64,000 nt of DNA from Stieleria neptunia (GTDB lineage: Bacteria > Planctomycetota > Planctomycetia > Pirellulales > Pirellulaceae), in assembly GCF_007754155.1 (NCBI RefSeq), contig NZ_CP037423.1, forward strand, positions 2,108,001-2,172,000. Direction: 5' to 3'. Numbering within the stretch: the first letter of the stretch is position 1; the number at the start of each line of letters is the position of its first letter. Both the position numbers and the translations under genes were made by a program. Of this stretch, positions 54,401 through 62,124 are shown piece after piece. Under the pieces are notes generated by a model. That model had not been told where the DNA came from. It saw nothing but the letters and a program-made list of their open reading frames with translations, and did no database searches.

Positions 54401-55870
54401 ACTCCCAAAGAAGGTCAAACACGTGGTCAAGCGTGGGAAGCATTCTTTGCCGGATTGACCCTCGGCGATGTGCGCCAAATCACGATTTTGGATCAGCAAA
54501 TTCGCGCGACCGCCCGCCAGTTCTCGCTCAAGGCCGCAGCGGCCGACGAGCGTGGCGATCGCGCAGCGGCCGTCGAGTACTTTGGTCAATCGCGAGACAT
54601 GATCAGCGAAGCGATCCGCGCCGGCCATGTTCAACCGTGGATGTACCAAGCCTATGCGATCACGCTGACGGCGACCGGGGCTCCCCAATCGGAAGTCGAG
54701 CGGGCGTTGTTGTCCGCGGTCGATTTCGCGGAGACCCCCGCCGATATCTTGAACGTTGCCGCCCGTTTGGAAGACCTGGGCAGCGCGGCTGCTGCCTTGC
54801 GACTGTGCCAGCGGGTCGCCGAATTGGACCCGAATCGACGCGAAACCTACGTGATGGGTCTGCGTCTGGCCGAACAGCTTGACGATCCCAACGCCATCGC
54901 TTGGGCTTGCAGCGGTGTTCTGGCCCAAGCCTGGCCGGCGGAGTTCGCGCCGGTCGTCGACAAAGCCACCCTGTTGGCCCGCAGCGCCTACGCCGAGCTG
55001 AAAGAACAGGGCATGCAAGACGAAGCGGCGAAGTTTGCCAGAACGCTTGATCAGGCTGCCGCACACGATGTCATCGTTCGCGTGTCCTGGACCGGCGATG
55101 CCGACATCGATCTGGCGATCGAAGAGCCCGGCGGAACCGTTTGCTCACTGGAAAATCGATCCAGTGCCAGCGGCGGCACGCTGCTCGGTGACTCCTATCC
55201 GGGACAGGGCGAAGACAACACGGGAACGGTCTCGGAAACCTACATTTGCCCACGCGGGTTCAGCGGCCAATATCGTCTGCTGGTTCGAAAGGTCTGGGGC
55301 GAAGTCTCGACCGGGCAGGTGACGGTCGAAATCGTCACCGATGCCAAACGGCCCAGCCAGCGATTCATCCGCAAAGAGGTCCCGCTGACGGAGAAAAACG
55401 CGCTGTTCGTGTTTGAAGTCAAAGACGGAAAACGCCAAGAGAAGCTCGGTGAAGCACAGTTGGCCCACTTGCGAGACGTCCAACGCGATCTCAACGGTCA
55501 ATTGCTCGGTCAATTTGCCGATCCCGGAAACGACTCGGCCCAAGTGCTGCGTGACCTGTACCGCGACACCCAACGCTTGACCGGTGGCGTCGGGGCGAAT
55601 CCGTTCTTCGGCCGTAACAACGCCGTCGGGTTCCAGCCCCAAATCACCCAGTTGCCCGAAGGGGCGTCGCTGTCGACGCTGGCGATCATCTCCGCCGATC
55701 GACGCTACGTGCGGATTTCACCCGCGCCGTTCTTTTCACAAGTCGGCGACGTGAGCACGTTTAACTTCGTCGATGGCAACACCGGCGGTGCCGGTGGAGC
55801 GACCGGCGGGGCGACCGGCGGGGCGACCGGCGGAGCGGCCGGTGGTTTGGGCGGCGGATTGGGCAACTGA
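51476..55870 (+). CDS. Giant exported VWA protein with Gly-Met repeats and a DUF2135-like C-terminal domain
   Basis: 1464 residues from ATG 51476 (SD-like GGAG 10 bp upstream); the frame continues 33 codons upstream. Signal WIRPIVGLVALTIPMAPGFSHA. A VWA domain at about 70-250 has a MIDAS-type DTSAS at about 93. Then a Pro/Ala-rich linker (about 440-510), coiled-coil helices (about 520-680), a secretin/STN-like motif (FIETPLREAIQTISDTHEIP, about 780-860), a Gly-Met array (about 879-923), TPR-like helices, and a DUF2135/YfaP-like domain at about 1198-1300 (SWTGDADIDLAIEEPGG). It ends in a Gly/Ala/Thr-rich tail. Role unknown; probably cell-surface or extracellular. Confidence 0.85.
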   Translation: MRDVARQLKTLITPGRWIRPIVGLVALTIPMAPGFSHAADGNDSGAQARIVSFQADGAAKDSPAYFAASILPSADDALLREVQKPAADVVIVMDTSASQAGEFRRESLAAVNKVVASLRPGDRVQVFAADVAAVAMNDALVAANQPSVNTALESLQRRLPLGNTNMVSVIDAVRGTLLAAPRYHTRSIVYIGDGASIDATGSETRFAALIDALRADHISVHSVAIGPSKNIELMAILANHTGGVLGVVNEAEGNTATAIADRVTESAVRSPIWIDQAELPAAVTIAHGKRVPPLRVDRDSILIGQIAGDLDSVTFVLQGTTPTANIRITTDASVERDNPDFAFLPGLVDGAKKNSGLTLPTASSVMLRETARILTAKSDELVRAGKLALKQGNKKGAKAVAEMALEADPNNEDAKALVKVSGTTLIIQNDSPFDGLFGEDDAQPAAPAADDPFGTPEPAAPAADATDDLFGTPEPAPAAPAPAAPAAPAPAPAAAAPPVATPPPAAPSGGRLPMVPPGRSIVGDDEILERGGDLLDRIEAQRSAANGRLRAEVKAALRAAERALRTDPTGVAGQLKSVLARVQTLPDIDPKLRQDLESQLQSSIQAASSAYARFAAQQANIVAQDEASRATARLLQETFRREATLKTLSQQMNALIDEGRYTEADGDVSLKFAEIAGDSITEDSIAGRHFTDQPLALQTYDRDRRYKEMRERNFVDAFSLVLKSNIPFVDEPPILYPDADVWQALSRRRLERYGSIELVGDNETERKIEASLSDETTQTFIETPLREAIQTISDTHEIPIVIDNRALEEIGLDADAGVNIDLKNVTLRSFLRLMLRDLELTYLIKDEVMQITTVEAAEDNLVTKVYPVGDLVVPIVSLGGGGMGGGMGGGMGGGMGGGMGGGMGGGMGGMGGGMGGGGMGGGMFVVPDNVSLDSKSESAPTATDADVSQDSVAQDSAPAATLSAAEEQLIQPLKVTPKEGQTRGQAWEAFFAGLTLGDVRQITILDQQIRATARQFSLKAAAADERGDRAAAVEYFGQSRDMISEAIRAGHVQPWMYQAYAITLTATGAPQSEVERALLSAVDFAETPADILNVAARLEDLGSAAAALRLCQRVAELDPNRRETYVMGLRLAEQLDDPNAIAWACSGVLAQAWPAEFAPVVDKATLLARSAYAELKEQGMQDEAAKFARTLDQAAAHDVIVRVSWTGDADIDLAIEEPGGTVCSLENRSSASGGTLLGDSYPGQGEDNTGTVSETYICPRGFSGQYRLLVRKVWGEVSTGQVTVEIVTDAKRPSQRFIRKEVPLTEKNALFVFEVKDGKRQEKLGEAQLAHLRDVQRDLNGQLLGQFADPGNDSAQVLRDLYRDTQRLTGGVGANPFFGRNNAVGFQPQITQLPEGASLSTLAIISADRRYVRISPAPFFSQVGDVSTFNFVDGNTGGAGGATGGATGGATGGAAGGLGGGLGN
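54112..54243. repeat. Gly-Met coding tandem repeat in the VWA gene
   Basis: Repeats of GGCGGCATGGGC-type units, coding for GGGM; about ten copies, some with GGM. Slippage would keep the frame, since the unit is 12 bp or a variant by 3. Confidence 0.9.
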
Positions 55871-55910
55871 TCTCAGGCTCTCTGAGCCGACGAGTTCCAG
55901 CTAGCAATTC

Positions 55911-55952
55911 AAAGGCTGTCATCCTTTCCGGGGTGGCAGCCTTTCTTTTTTT
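55911..55952 (+). terminator. Intrinsic terminator of the VWA gene
   Basis: AAAGGCTGTCATCC pairs with GGGTGGCAGCCTTT (two G-U pairs), followed by CTTTTTTTCC. It starts 41 bp after the stop. Confidence 0.85.
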
Positions 55953-56149
55953 CCGTTCCGCTGAAACCTGGACCGCGGTCACCGGGTAGATTGCAGTAAG
56001 GGGACCCCTTCACACGGGGGGCGATTCAGCACAGGATTCTTGAGAGATCTCTCCGATGCGGCGTCCCAAAGTTGTCAGGTCCTCGCCGAATTGGTAGACA
56101 CTACGCTCGAATCTTGCACCCCCATCTGTCACAAGGACAACAAACGATT

Positions 56150-57856
56150 ATGGGTTTCATGACAAATTGCCTCCGCCCCCGGCATGCCGCCCGAGCCATC
56201 GCGGCCGCTGCGGTTCTGGCAACCACGTTCATCGCCGCACCCGCCATGGCTCAAGACGGTCTTGCGCCCGCGGCCGGTTCGTCCAGCGCGACACTCACCG
56301 ACGGCACCCAACCGGTCGTCGTCGTCACGCTCGGCTCGGTCAGGAAGTTGATGGATGACGTCAGCTACATGGCTGAAATCACCAGCCAACCGCAGTTGGC
56401 GATGTTCCCGATGTTGGCCGCCACGTTCACCCAAGGCATGGACATGGACCAGCCGATCGGGGTCCTGGTACCGCTGGTCGGTGGAGCACCGCAGCCGATT
56501 GTGGTGTTGCCGACCAAGGACATTCGCCCGATCCTGAAACGGCTGGAAGCTCAGACCGGACCGGTCGACGAACTCGACGACGGCACCCTGGTTTTGACCG
56601 TCAACCAAAACACCCTGTACATCAAGCAGAACGCCAACAACGCGGTCGCGGCACAAAATCAAGCCGCACTGAAGCTTGCCCCGGCCGATGCCAGCGGTCT
56701 GTTTAAGGGCATGGGCAATGCCTACAACGTGGCGGTCCGGTTGCAAATCCAACAGGTTCCCGTCGAAATCCGCAACATCCTGATCGATCAACTGCGTCAA
56801 GGTTTCGAGCAAACCATGGCTCAACAAGCCGACGCCGAATCGGCCCGTGAAATGGGCGAAAACTCGATCGCACAACTGGAGCGGTTGGTCCAAGAAGCCG
56901 ACGAGTTGAATCTCGGATTGAACATCGACAAGGCCAACCAACAGGTCGCCTTGGACGTGTCCTTCACCGCCGTCGGCGGAACCCAATTGGCTGCCGTCTA
57001 CGGCGGTCAGCAATCGATCCCGTCCCGTTTCGCTTCGGTCATCCGAGACGACGCCGCCGCTTACCTGCACAGCGCCACCTCGATCGGCCCCGAAGCGATC
57101 ACCCAAGCCAAGGACGGCATTGAGTCCTCGCTTGGCATGATCAAGGGTGCCCTGGAAACCGATGGCAACTTGAGCGACGACCAGATCAACGAAATCGATC
57201 AATACATCACTCGGCTCAGCGACATCGTCACCGAATCCTTGTCCGAAGGCAAATCGGACATGGGGGTCCTGGTGATGGCCGGACGCGATGAATTCCAAGC
57301 CGTGATCGGCACGTTCGTCGCCGATGGAACGAAAGTCGCCGCGCTGGCAAAAGACCTGGCAACCAAGGTTCCCGACAGCCCCGACGCGCCCACGTTTAAA
57401 TTTGATGTCGGTAACTTCGGCGGCGTCACCCTGCACGTGATCGAAGCCGATGTGCCGGCCAGCGAAGACGAAGTGCGAAAGGTGTTCGGCGAGAAGATCC
57501 AAGTCCACATCGGCACGGCACCCAAAGCGATCTACATCGCCGCCGGCCGCGGCAGCGACGAATTGCTCAAGCAGTTCATCACCGCCGGCAGCAGCGACAC
57601 CGGTGGCGATCGCCCGCTGGGCCAGTTTAAGTTCAAACTGTTGCCGTTCCTGGAACTGGCCCAGTCGGTCGAATCCAACGACAACATGGCCGCCATGATC
57701 AACGCGCTGACCAATTCGCAAGACAAGGGCGAAGTCAACCTCACGACCAAGTCCATCCCCAACGGTTCCTCCATCAAACTGACCATCGGGGAAGGGCTGA
57801 TCCGATCGATCGGCGCCGCCGCCATGGCCGGCCGACAAGCTCAGCAACCGTTCTAA
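56150..57856 (+). CDS. Exported protein of unknown function
   Basis: 568 residues from ATG 56150, with AAGGA 14 bp upstream; ATG 56162-region MTNCLRP is a close alternative. Signal peptide AIAAAAVLATTFIAAPAMA before QDG. The body is mixed alpha/beta, has no cysteine-rich or catalytic motif I recognise, and repeats the phrase type VTLGSVRKLMDDVSYMAE at the start. A middle helical part (QQADAESAREMGENSIAQLE) could form a coiled coil. The composition (Gln/Ala/Asp) and position behind the giant VWA gene suggest a related secreted partner, though a terminator lies between them. A terminator follows at 58007. Confidence 0.75.
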   Translation: MGFMTNCLRPRHAARAIAAAAVLATTFIAAPAMAQDGLAPAAGSSSATLTDGTQPVVVVTLGSVRKLMDDVSYMAEITSQPQLAMFPMLAATFTQGMDMDQPIGVLVPLVGGAPQPIVVLPTKDIRPILKRLEAQTGPVDELDDGTLVLTVNQNTLYIKQNANNAVAAQNQAALKLAPADASGLFKGMGNAYNVAVRLQIQQVPVEIRNILIDQLRQGFEQTMAQQADAESAREMGENSIAQLERLVQEADELNLGLNIDKANQQVALDVSFTAVGGTQLAAVYGGQQSIPSRFASVIRDDAAAYLHSATSIGPEAITQAKDGIESSLGMIKGALETDGNLSDDQINEIDQYITRLSDIVTESLSEGKSDMGVLVMAGRDEFQAVIGTFVADGTKVAALAKDLATKVPDSPDAPTFKFDVGNFGGVTLHVIEADVPASEDEVRKVFGEKIQVHIGTAPKAIYIAAGRGSDELLKQFITAGSSDTGGDRPLGQFKFKLLPFLELAQSVESNDNMAAMINALTNSQDKGEVNLTTKSIPNGSSIKLTIGEGLIRSIGAAAMAGRQAQQPF

Positions 57857-58006
57857 GCAGGCGTCGCAGAACCCCATCCCCGTGTGCGGGTCGTGCAGTT
57901 TTGAGGTCACCCTCCTGGCAGGAGGGTCGAGCGAAGCGAGGGGAGGTCGAACGGTCAATGGCGGCGTTCACTTCACTCTTGATGGGCGACCCCAAGCATC
58001 AACGCA

Positions 58007-58036
58007 ACAGGCCGCCTCAATCGGGCGGCCTGTTTT
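58007..58036 (+). terminator. Intrinsic terminator
   Basis: ACAGGCCGCC pairs with GGCGGCCTGT around TCAATCG, followed by TTTT. It lies 150 bp after the 56150-57856 stop. Confidence 0.8.
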
Positions 58037-58111
58037 CGTGAGGGGCTTGTCCAGGGGCGGGCCCGTAGGCTCGCGCCCAATGCCATCTACTTTGACGCCA
58101 AGCGGGGTGTT

Positions 58112-58198
58112 TTTGTTAGCGGTAGGGCGCGAGCCCTCCGGTCTTTCACGGTGTTTTTGAAGCGCAACCGGACGGCTCGCGCCGTTCCGCTAACACCT
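58112..58198. repeat. Dispersed repeat family D, intact copy
   Basis: TTAGCGGTAGGGCGCGAGCC..., CACGGTGTTTTTGAAGCGCA and ...GGCTCGCGCCGTTCCGCTAA: ends pair as a long imperfect hairpin. Near-identical to 60112-60190 and to the two halves at 12692-12860. Confidence 0.8.
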
Positions 58199-58354
58199 CT
58201 AGTGCTTCGTCAACTTTTATACTTAGGGTACCGCGGAAAAGGGGTCAGGTACCAAAAATGCGAAGCACCCTGCGGGCCATTTGGTTTTTGGTACCTGACC
58301 CCTTTTCCGCTCGACAAACGCAGGCTCGAAAATTGAAAGCTGACAAAGCACTAG
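58199..58354. repeat. Palindromic repeat split by element E
   Basis: Left end CTAGTGCTTCGTCAACTTT (58199-58217) and right end AAAGCTGACAAAGCACTAG (58336-58354) are inverted copies with two mismatches. Element E (58228-58315) lies between them. Confidence 0.7.
58228..58315. repeat. REP-like palindromic element E, copy 2 (opposite orientation)
   Basis: Perfect arms at 58233-58258 and 58285-58310, with the same loop as copy 1 but reversed. Outer ends GTACCGCGG and CCGCTCGAC match the reverse of copy 1. Confidence 0.8.
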
Positions 58355-58458
58355 TGCCAAAGGAGATGGCATTGGGCTGGCGGTAAACCGCTGATCATCG
58401 TTTGGCATCAGCCGGTTCGCACCAGCGCGAACGGCCAAGCCGTTGACGTTGACATTGA

Positions 58459-60081
58459 TCAAGCGGCTCGGTTGGTCGTGTGCTCCAACGCGTCGTGTTT
58501 CAACGCGTCATGCTCCAGCTGCGACGGACCGACCGTGGCACCATGATCCGCAACGCGCTGCTGCGACATATCGGTTTTGAACACCCAAGCGATTGCAACC
58601 ACGATGCGGTCGCTCCAGCGAATCAGCATCATCTCCGTCCGCGAATCCTTGCCGCCATAAATCGGCAGACGTCGGCCGATGCGCGAGGCAAAGTCGCGAA
58701 TCAGAAAATGCGCCAACGCGGGACGCCGGATGAAAATCTGGACGGGAAACGCCAGGGACCCGACGGTGGGCAGACAGCCCCAGAGCAAGGCTTCGGTGTG
58801 GCGAACGCTACGGCCGCACGCCAACCAGCTCGACAACGTCACCACGGCACGCGCCAACGGCAACAGCAACCACGGCAATAAGAACCAGGCGTTGCCGGTC
58901 AACACCGCGGCAATCACACCGCCGTATTTCGCCGGTACCACCCAAGGCGAACAGGCCTTGATCGCCAGATGCAGCGCCATCCCTCGCGCGTAGGTCGCGA
59001 CCTCGTTCGCATCCACCTGACGGCTCAGATCGGACGCCTCGAGCGGACCGATCCGTTGCTCGCCCTCCCAGCGCCGGATCGAACGGCGGATGTACCGCAA
59101 TCCCACATAGGTCTGATAGCGACGCCGGGTCAGCAGATGCCACGTCGCTCGTGCCGAGCGGCTGACATGACGCAGCGTCTTGGCCGCCCATCGACGCCAC
59201 GTGTCCAGTCGCAACGGAGCCGGTTCGCTCGCTTTCCAACGAGCGGTGTGATCGATCAACGCTTCGACGTCGGCGCCATCATCCGACGCCTGTGATCGCA
59301 GCGTGTCCGCGTCCAAGTCATCAAATGGCGGCCAGGTTCGTTGGCCGGCGGCGAGCAGCCAATACTTGGGGACCAAGATCGCTGGGATGCCGGATTCCAA
59401 ATCGATGATCGTGTAACGTTGCCCCCGACGCAACAAATTCGCCGTGGAAACCAGCGCCCGCGGGTCGACTTGCCAGCCGCTGCCGTTCAGCCCGGTCCGA
59501 ATCAGGGCATCTTTCGCGTCATGCATCACACCGATCAATTGATCGATCTCACCCGCCGCCTGGTCCGGGGCGGTCGGGCGGACTCCCCGGCCGTCGATGT
59601 GCTCGGCCGCCAGCACCCAACCGGGCGCAGTCGCGTCAAAGCGGACGTACAGCGGAGCGGCGACGTCGACGTCCACGCCCGCCCGTCGCAAACGCTCCGC
59701 GGCCACCCGGCGGCGATAAAAGCACGCCAAGATCGCGTCGCGGTTGAACTGATAGGCAAACGGGGCGAAAAAGAAAATCCGATAGATCGCCCGGGTCAAT
59801 CGCCCCGGGCAAAACACCTTTTCGACGCAACGCACCGTCGAACCGTCCCGAAACGTCGCGTCGACCAGCCGCGCCGTCGCCGCCCGTCCTTTTCCAAGTT
59901 CACGGACGACCCGGACATCGGCGGGAGCGTTTTCGGTCGGGTCGGGGCGTTCTGGTTTCACAGCATTGGCGTCGCGGAAGGTCGATTCGGTCCGCCTGTA
60001 GCAGATTCGGCGATCACGGGGCAAGGCTGCTGCGCAAGCCGTTAGCTCGATGCGAGCGGCCGGCCGCTCGCCCGATACCAT
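58459..60081 (-). CDS. Kinase-like membrane protein of unknown function
   Basis: 540 residues from ATG 60081; GTG 59961 (40 codons shorter, close to the first structured sequence) is an equally good start. From about 55 a kinase-like N-lobe can be read: RELGKGRAATARLVD as a glycine loop and VRCVEKVF as the Lys strand. An EHIDG-type hinge and IIDLESG, in the place of DFG, follow; no HRD-type catalytic loop is seen. After about 400 come hydrophobic segments (WFLLPWLLLPLARAVVTLSSW). The C-terminus repeats LEHDALKHDALEH. It may be a pseudokinase or an atypical kinase; only the fold is suggested. Confidence 0.6.
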   Translation of the reverse strand: MVSGERPAARIELTACAAALPRDRRICYRRTESTFRDANAVKPERPDPTENAPADVRVVRELGKGRAATARLVDATFRDGSTVRCVEKVFCPGRLTRAIYRIFFFAPFAYQFNRDAILACFYRRRVAAERLRRAGVDVDVAAPLYVRFDATAPGWVLAAEHIDGRGVRPTAPDQAAGEIDQLIGVMHDAKDALIRTGLNGSGWQVDPRALVSTANLLRRGQRYTIIDLESGIPAILVPKYWLLAAGQRTWPPFDDLDADTLRSQASDDGADVEALIDHTARWKASEPAPLRLDTWRRWAAKTLRHVSRSARATWHLLTRRRYQTYVGLRYIRRSIRRWEGEQRIGPLEASDLSRQVDANEVATYARGMALHLAIKACSPWVVPAKYGGVIAAVLTGNAWFLLPWLLLPLARAVVTLSSWLACGRSVRHTEALLWGCLPTVGSLAFPVQIFIRRPALAHFLIRDFASRIGRRLPIYGGKDSRTEMMLIRWSDRIVVAIAWVFKTDMSQQRVADHGATVGPSQLEHDALKHDALEHTTNRAA

Positions 60082-60111
60082 CTACCGTAACGCCAAGCGG
60101 CGTGTTTTTTG

Positions 60112-60190
60112 TTCGCGGCAGGGCGCGAGCCCTCCGGTCTTTCACGGTGTTTTTGAAACGTAACCGGACGGCTCGCGCCGTTCCGCTAAC
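60112..60190. repeat. Dispersed repeat family D, intact copy
   Basis: Same layout as 58112-58198: GCGGCAGGGCGCGAGCCCTC..., CACGGTGTTTTTGAAACGTA, ...GGCTCGCGCCGTTCCGCTAA. Confidence 0.8.
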
Positions 60191-60276
60191 CCGTCCGATT
60201 GGTAGCGGCACGGCGTTGGCAGAGCCCGGGACCGAGAAGTCAGCCTTTTTCGCCACTTCACGCCAAAAAAGACTGG

Positions 60277-60304
60277 TTGACACCTCGTCACCTAGCGATA
60301 TATT
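60277..60304 (+). promoter_or_regulatory. Sigma-70-type promoter of the rhodanese operon
   Basis: TTGACA (60277-60282) and TATATT (60299-60304) with a 16-bp spacer. The rhodanese ATG lies 64 bp downstream. The boxes are close to consensus. Confidence 0.6.
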
Positions 60305-60367
60305 GAATGGTTGTGGCGAGAGCACAGACGACGGATTCCCCGACGCATCATGAAACCGAGGAAACAG

Positions 60368-60898
60368 ATGATTCGAAACGGTTGGCTTGGACTTGTGGCA
60401 CTGGCGTTTTGTGGCTTGGCATCCCCCGCCGCCCCGGCTCAGTTCGGCGGATTCTTTGGCGGTCCCAAGATCGAAACGATCAGCACCGATCAATTGCAGG
60501 CGTTGCTGAAAAAGCAGCAGCAAGCCGTCGCCAGCGCGAAAGCCTCCGGCGGCGAGGCACCACCAGCGAATTTTGTCTTGGTGGACGTCCGTTCGGACGC
60601 CGAAGTCAACGTGTCGATCATTCCCGGAGCGATCACCAAGAAGCAGTACGAAGCCAACCGCCAGGACTATCAAGGCCGCACGGTGATTCCCTATTGCACC
60701 GTCGGCGGCCGCAGTGGTGCCTACGCCAAGCAACTCGTCGCCAAGGGTGTCACCGTCAAAAACTACAAGGGCAGCATCTTGAAATGGATCGACGCCGAAC
60801 TGCCGTTGGTCACGCTCGATGGAAAGCCGACCAACCGCGTGCACACCTACAGCGATCGCTATAAGATTCCTTCGAAGTACGAACAGGTCACCCAGTGA
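60368..60898 (+). CDS. Exported rhodanese-domain protein
   Basis: 176 residues from ATG 60368, which has GAGGA 8 bp upstream; ATG 60350 is the alternative. Signal peptide WLGLVALAFCGLASPAAPA before QFGG. The rhodanese fold includes FVLVDVRSDAEVNVSIIPGA and the active-site loop YCTVGGRSG with the sulfur-carrying Cys. Rhodaneses move sulfane sulfur (thiosulfate or persulfide). The stop overlaps the GTG of the FAD oxidoreductase gene (GTGA), so both are coupled. The signal puts this one outside the cytoplasm. Confidence 0.88.
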   Translation: MIRNGWLGLVALAFCGLASPAAPAQFGGFFGGPKIETISTDQLQALLKKQQQAVASAKASGGEAPPANFVLVDVRSDAEVNVSIIPGAITKKQYEANRQDYQGRTVIPYCTVGGRSGAYAKQLVAKGVTVKNYKGSILKWIDAELPLVTLDGKPTNRVHTYSDRYKIPSKYEQVTQ

Positions 60899-62124
60899 AC
60901 CCCGCACCGGCCAACGGCCCGCTGAAAAACATCGTCCTGCTGGGCATCGGCCACACCAATGCCCACCTGGTCAAGCAGTGGATCAGCGAACCGATCGCCG
61001 GTTGTCGATTGATTTGTATCAGCAAGTTCCCCACGGCGACTTACTCGGGGATGCTGCCCGGCACGTTGGGGCAGCAATTCAGCGACGACGAGATGCGAAT
61101 CGACTTGGCGGCCTTGGCCCATCACGCCGGTGCGGACTTGGTCATCGCCGATACCCAGGGCATCGATTTGGATGCCGGACAGCTTCACTTTTGCGATCAC
61201 GATCCGATCTCGTTTGATGTCCTGTCGATCGGAGTCGGGTCGATGCCCGCCGGTTGGGAGCAGCATTCCCATTCGAAGTTGTTGGTCCCGATCAAGCCGA
61301 TGCAAACGTTTCTGCAGCGACTGGAGTCGCACTTGCGAGACCAGGCGGTGAACCAATCGCCAGACGAACGCGATCCGATCCGGGTCGCCGTGGTCGGCGG
61401 CGGAGTCGCCAGCGTCGAAATCGCATTCTGTTTGCAGCAGCAGTGGCAAAAGCGCCGCAACGAGCGTGAGATTGCGATTGAGATCTTCACCAGCAGTCGG
61501 CATGTGGCCGACGGGATGCCGATGCGGAGCGTGCGTTCCATCGAGAAACTGCTGGGGCAACGCGGGATCACCGTCCATCGTGGCCAGCGCGTCGACGCGT
61601 TGACCGACACGACGCTCCACACCGACGACGGGCGAAGTCATCGATCGGATTGCGTCATTTGGGCGACCGGGGCCGCGGCGCCTGCGGTGCTCGGCCGCCT
61701 CGGGCTTCAAACGGACGAGCGTGGATTCATCGCGACCTCCAAGACCTTGCAATCGCTTTCGGACGAGCGGATCTTTGCGGTCGGCGATTCGGGAACGGTG
61801 ATCGAATCGCCGTCTCCCAAAGCGGGCGTGTATGCCGTCCGGCAATGTCCGGTTTTGTGGCACAACGTCAACGCGTTGCTGAACCAGGACGCGCTGCATC
61901 GATTCGAGCCACAGCGTGACTTTCTAAAGCTGCTCAATACCGGTGATGGGAAAGCCATGCTGCAATACGGCTGGTTCACCGCGCACGCGCGCTGGTGCTG
62001 GCGACTGAAGACGTGGATCGACAAACGCTTTGTCCGCGAGTACCAGTTCCATTCCGATTTTCATGGCAGATCAAACACACAAACCACGGACGATCTTTCA
62101 GAGGAGCCCCTGTCGTGCAGATAA
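60895..62124 (+). CDS. FAD/NAD(P)-dependent oxidoreductase related to the N-terminal part of SelD fusions
   Basis: 409 residues, GTG start. A two-dinucleotide-fold enzyme. The FAD motif is a variant (VLLGIGHTNAHLVKQW), as in the oxidoreductase fused to selenophosphate synthetase SelD, and ATYSGMLPGTLG plus EMRIDLAALA match that subfamily. The second fold reads VAVVGGGVASVEIAF and the FAD end GYAVGDSG-like IFAVGDSGTVIE. NADH dehydrogenase/sulfide:quinone-like enzymes are related. Overlap with the upstream rhodanese gene and downstream adaptor gene gives one operon. Substrate unknown, possibly a sulfur or selenium compound. Confidence 0.78.
   Translation: MNPAPANGPLKNIVLLGIGHTNAHLVKQWISEPIAGCRLICISKFPTATYSGMLPGTLGQQFSDDEMRIDLAALAHHAGADLVIADTQGIDLDAGQLHFCDHDPISFDVLSIGVGSMPAGWEQHSHSKLLVPIKPMQTFLQRLESHLRDQAVNQSPDERDPIRVAVVGGGVASVEIAFCLQQQWQKRRNEREIAIEIFTSSRHVADGMPMRSVRSIEKLLGQRGITVHRGQRVDALTDTTLHTDDGRSHRSDCVIWATGAAAPAVLGRLGLQTDERGFIATSKTLQSLSDERIFAVGDSGTVIESPSPKAGVYAVRQCPVLWHNVNALLNQDALHRFEPQRDFLKLLNTGDGKAMLQYGWFTAHARWCWRLKTWIDKRFVREYQFHSDFHGRSNTQTTDDLSEEPLSCR

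Larger units (their letters stand above)
57857..58458. other. Repeat-rich gap with a terminator
   Basis: Between convergent genes. In order: a family B unit (about 57903-57955), the terminator at 58007-58036, a family D repeat (58112-58198), and a palindromic element (58199-58354) holding REP-like element E. No gene. Confidence 0.7.

Noticed and set aside
52538..55066. Long minus-strand frame with His/Ala repeats
   Set aside because: Antisense of the VWA gene; the His/Ala repeat is only the complement of the Gly-Met coding repeat.
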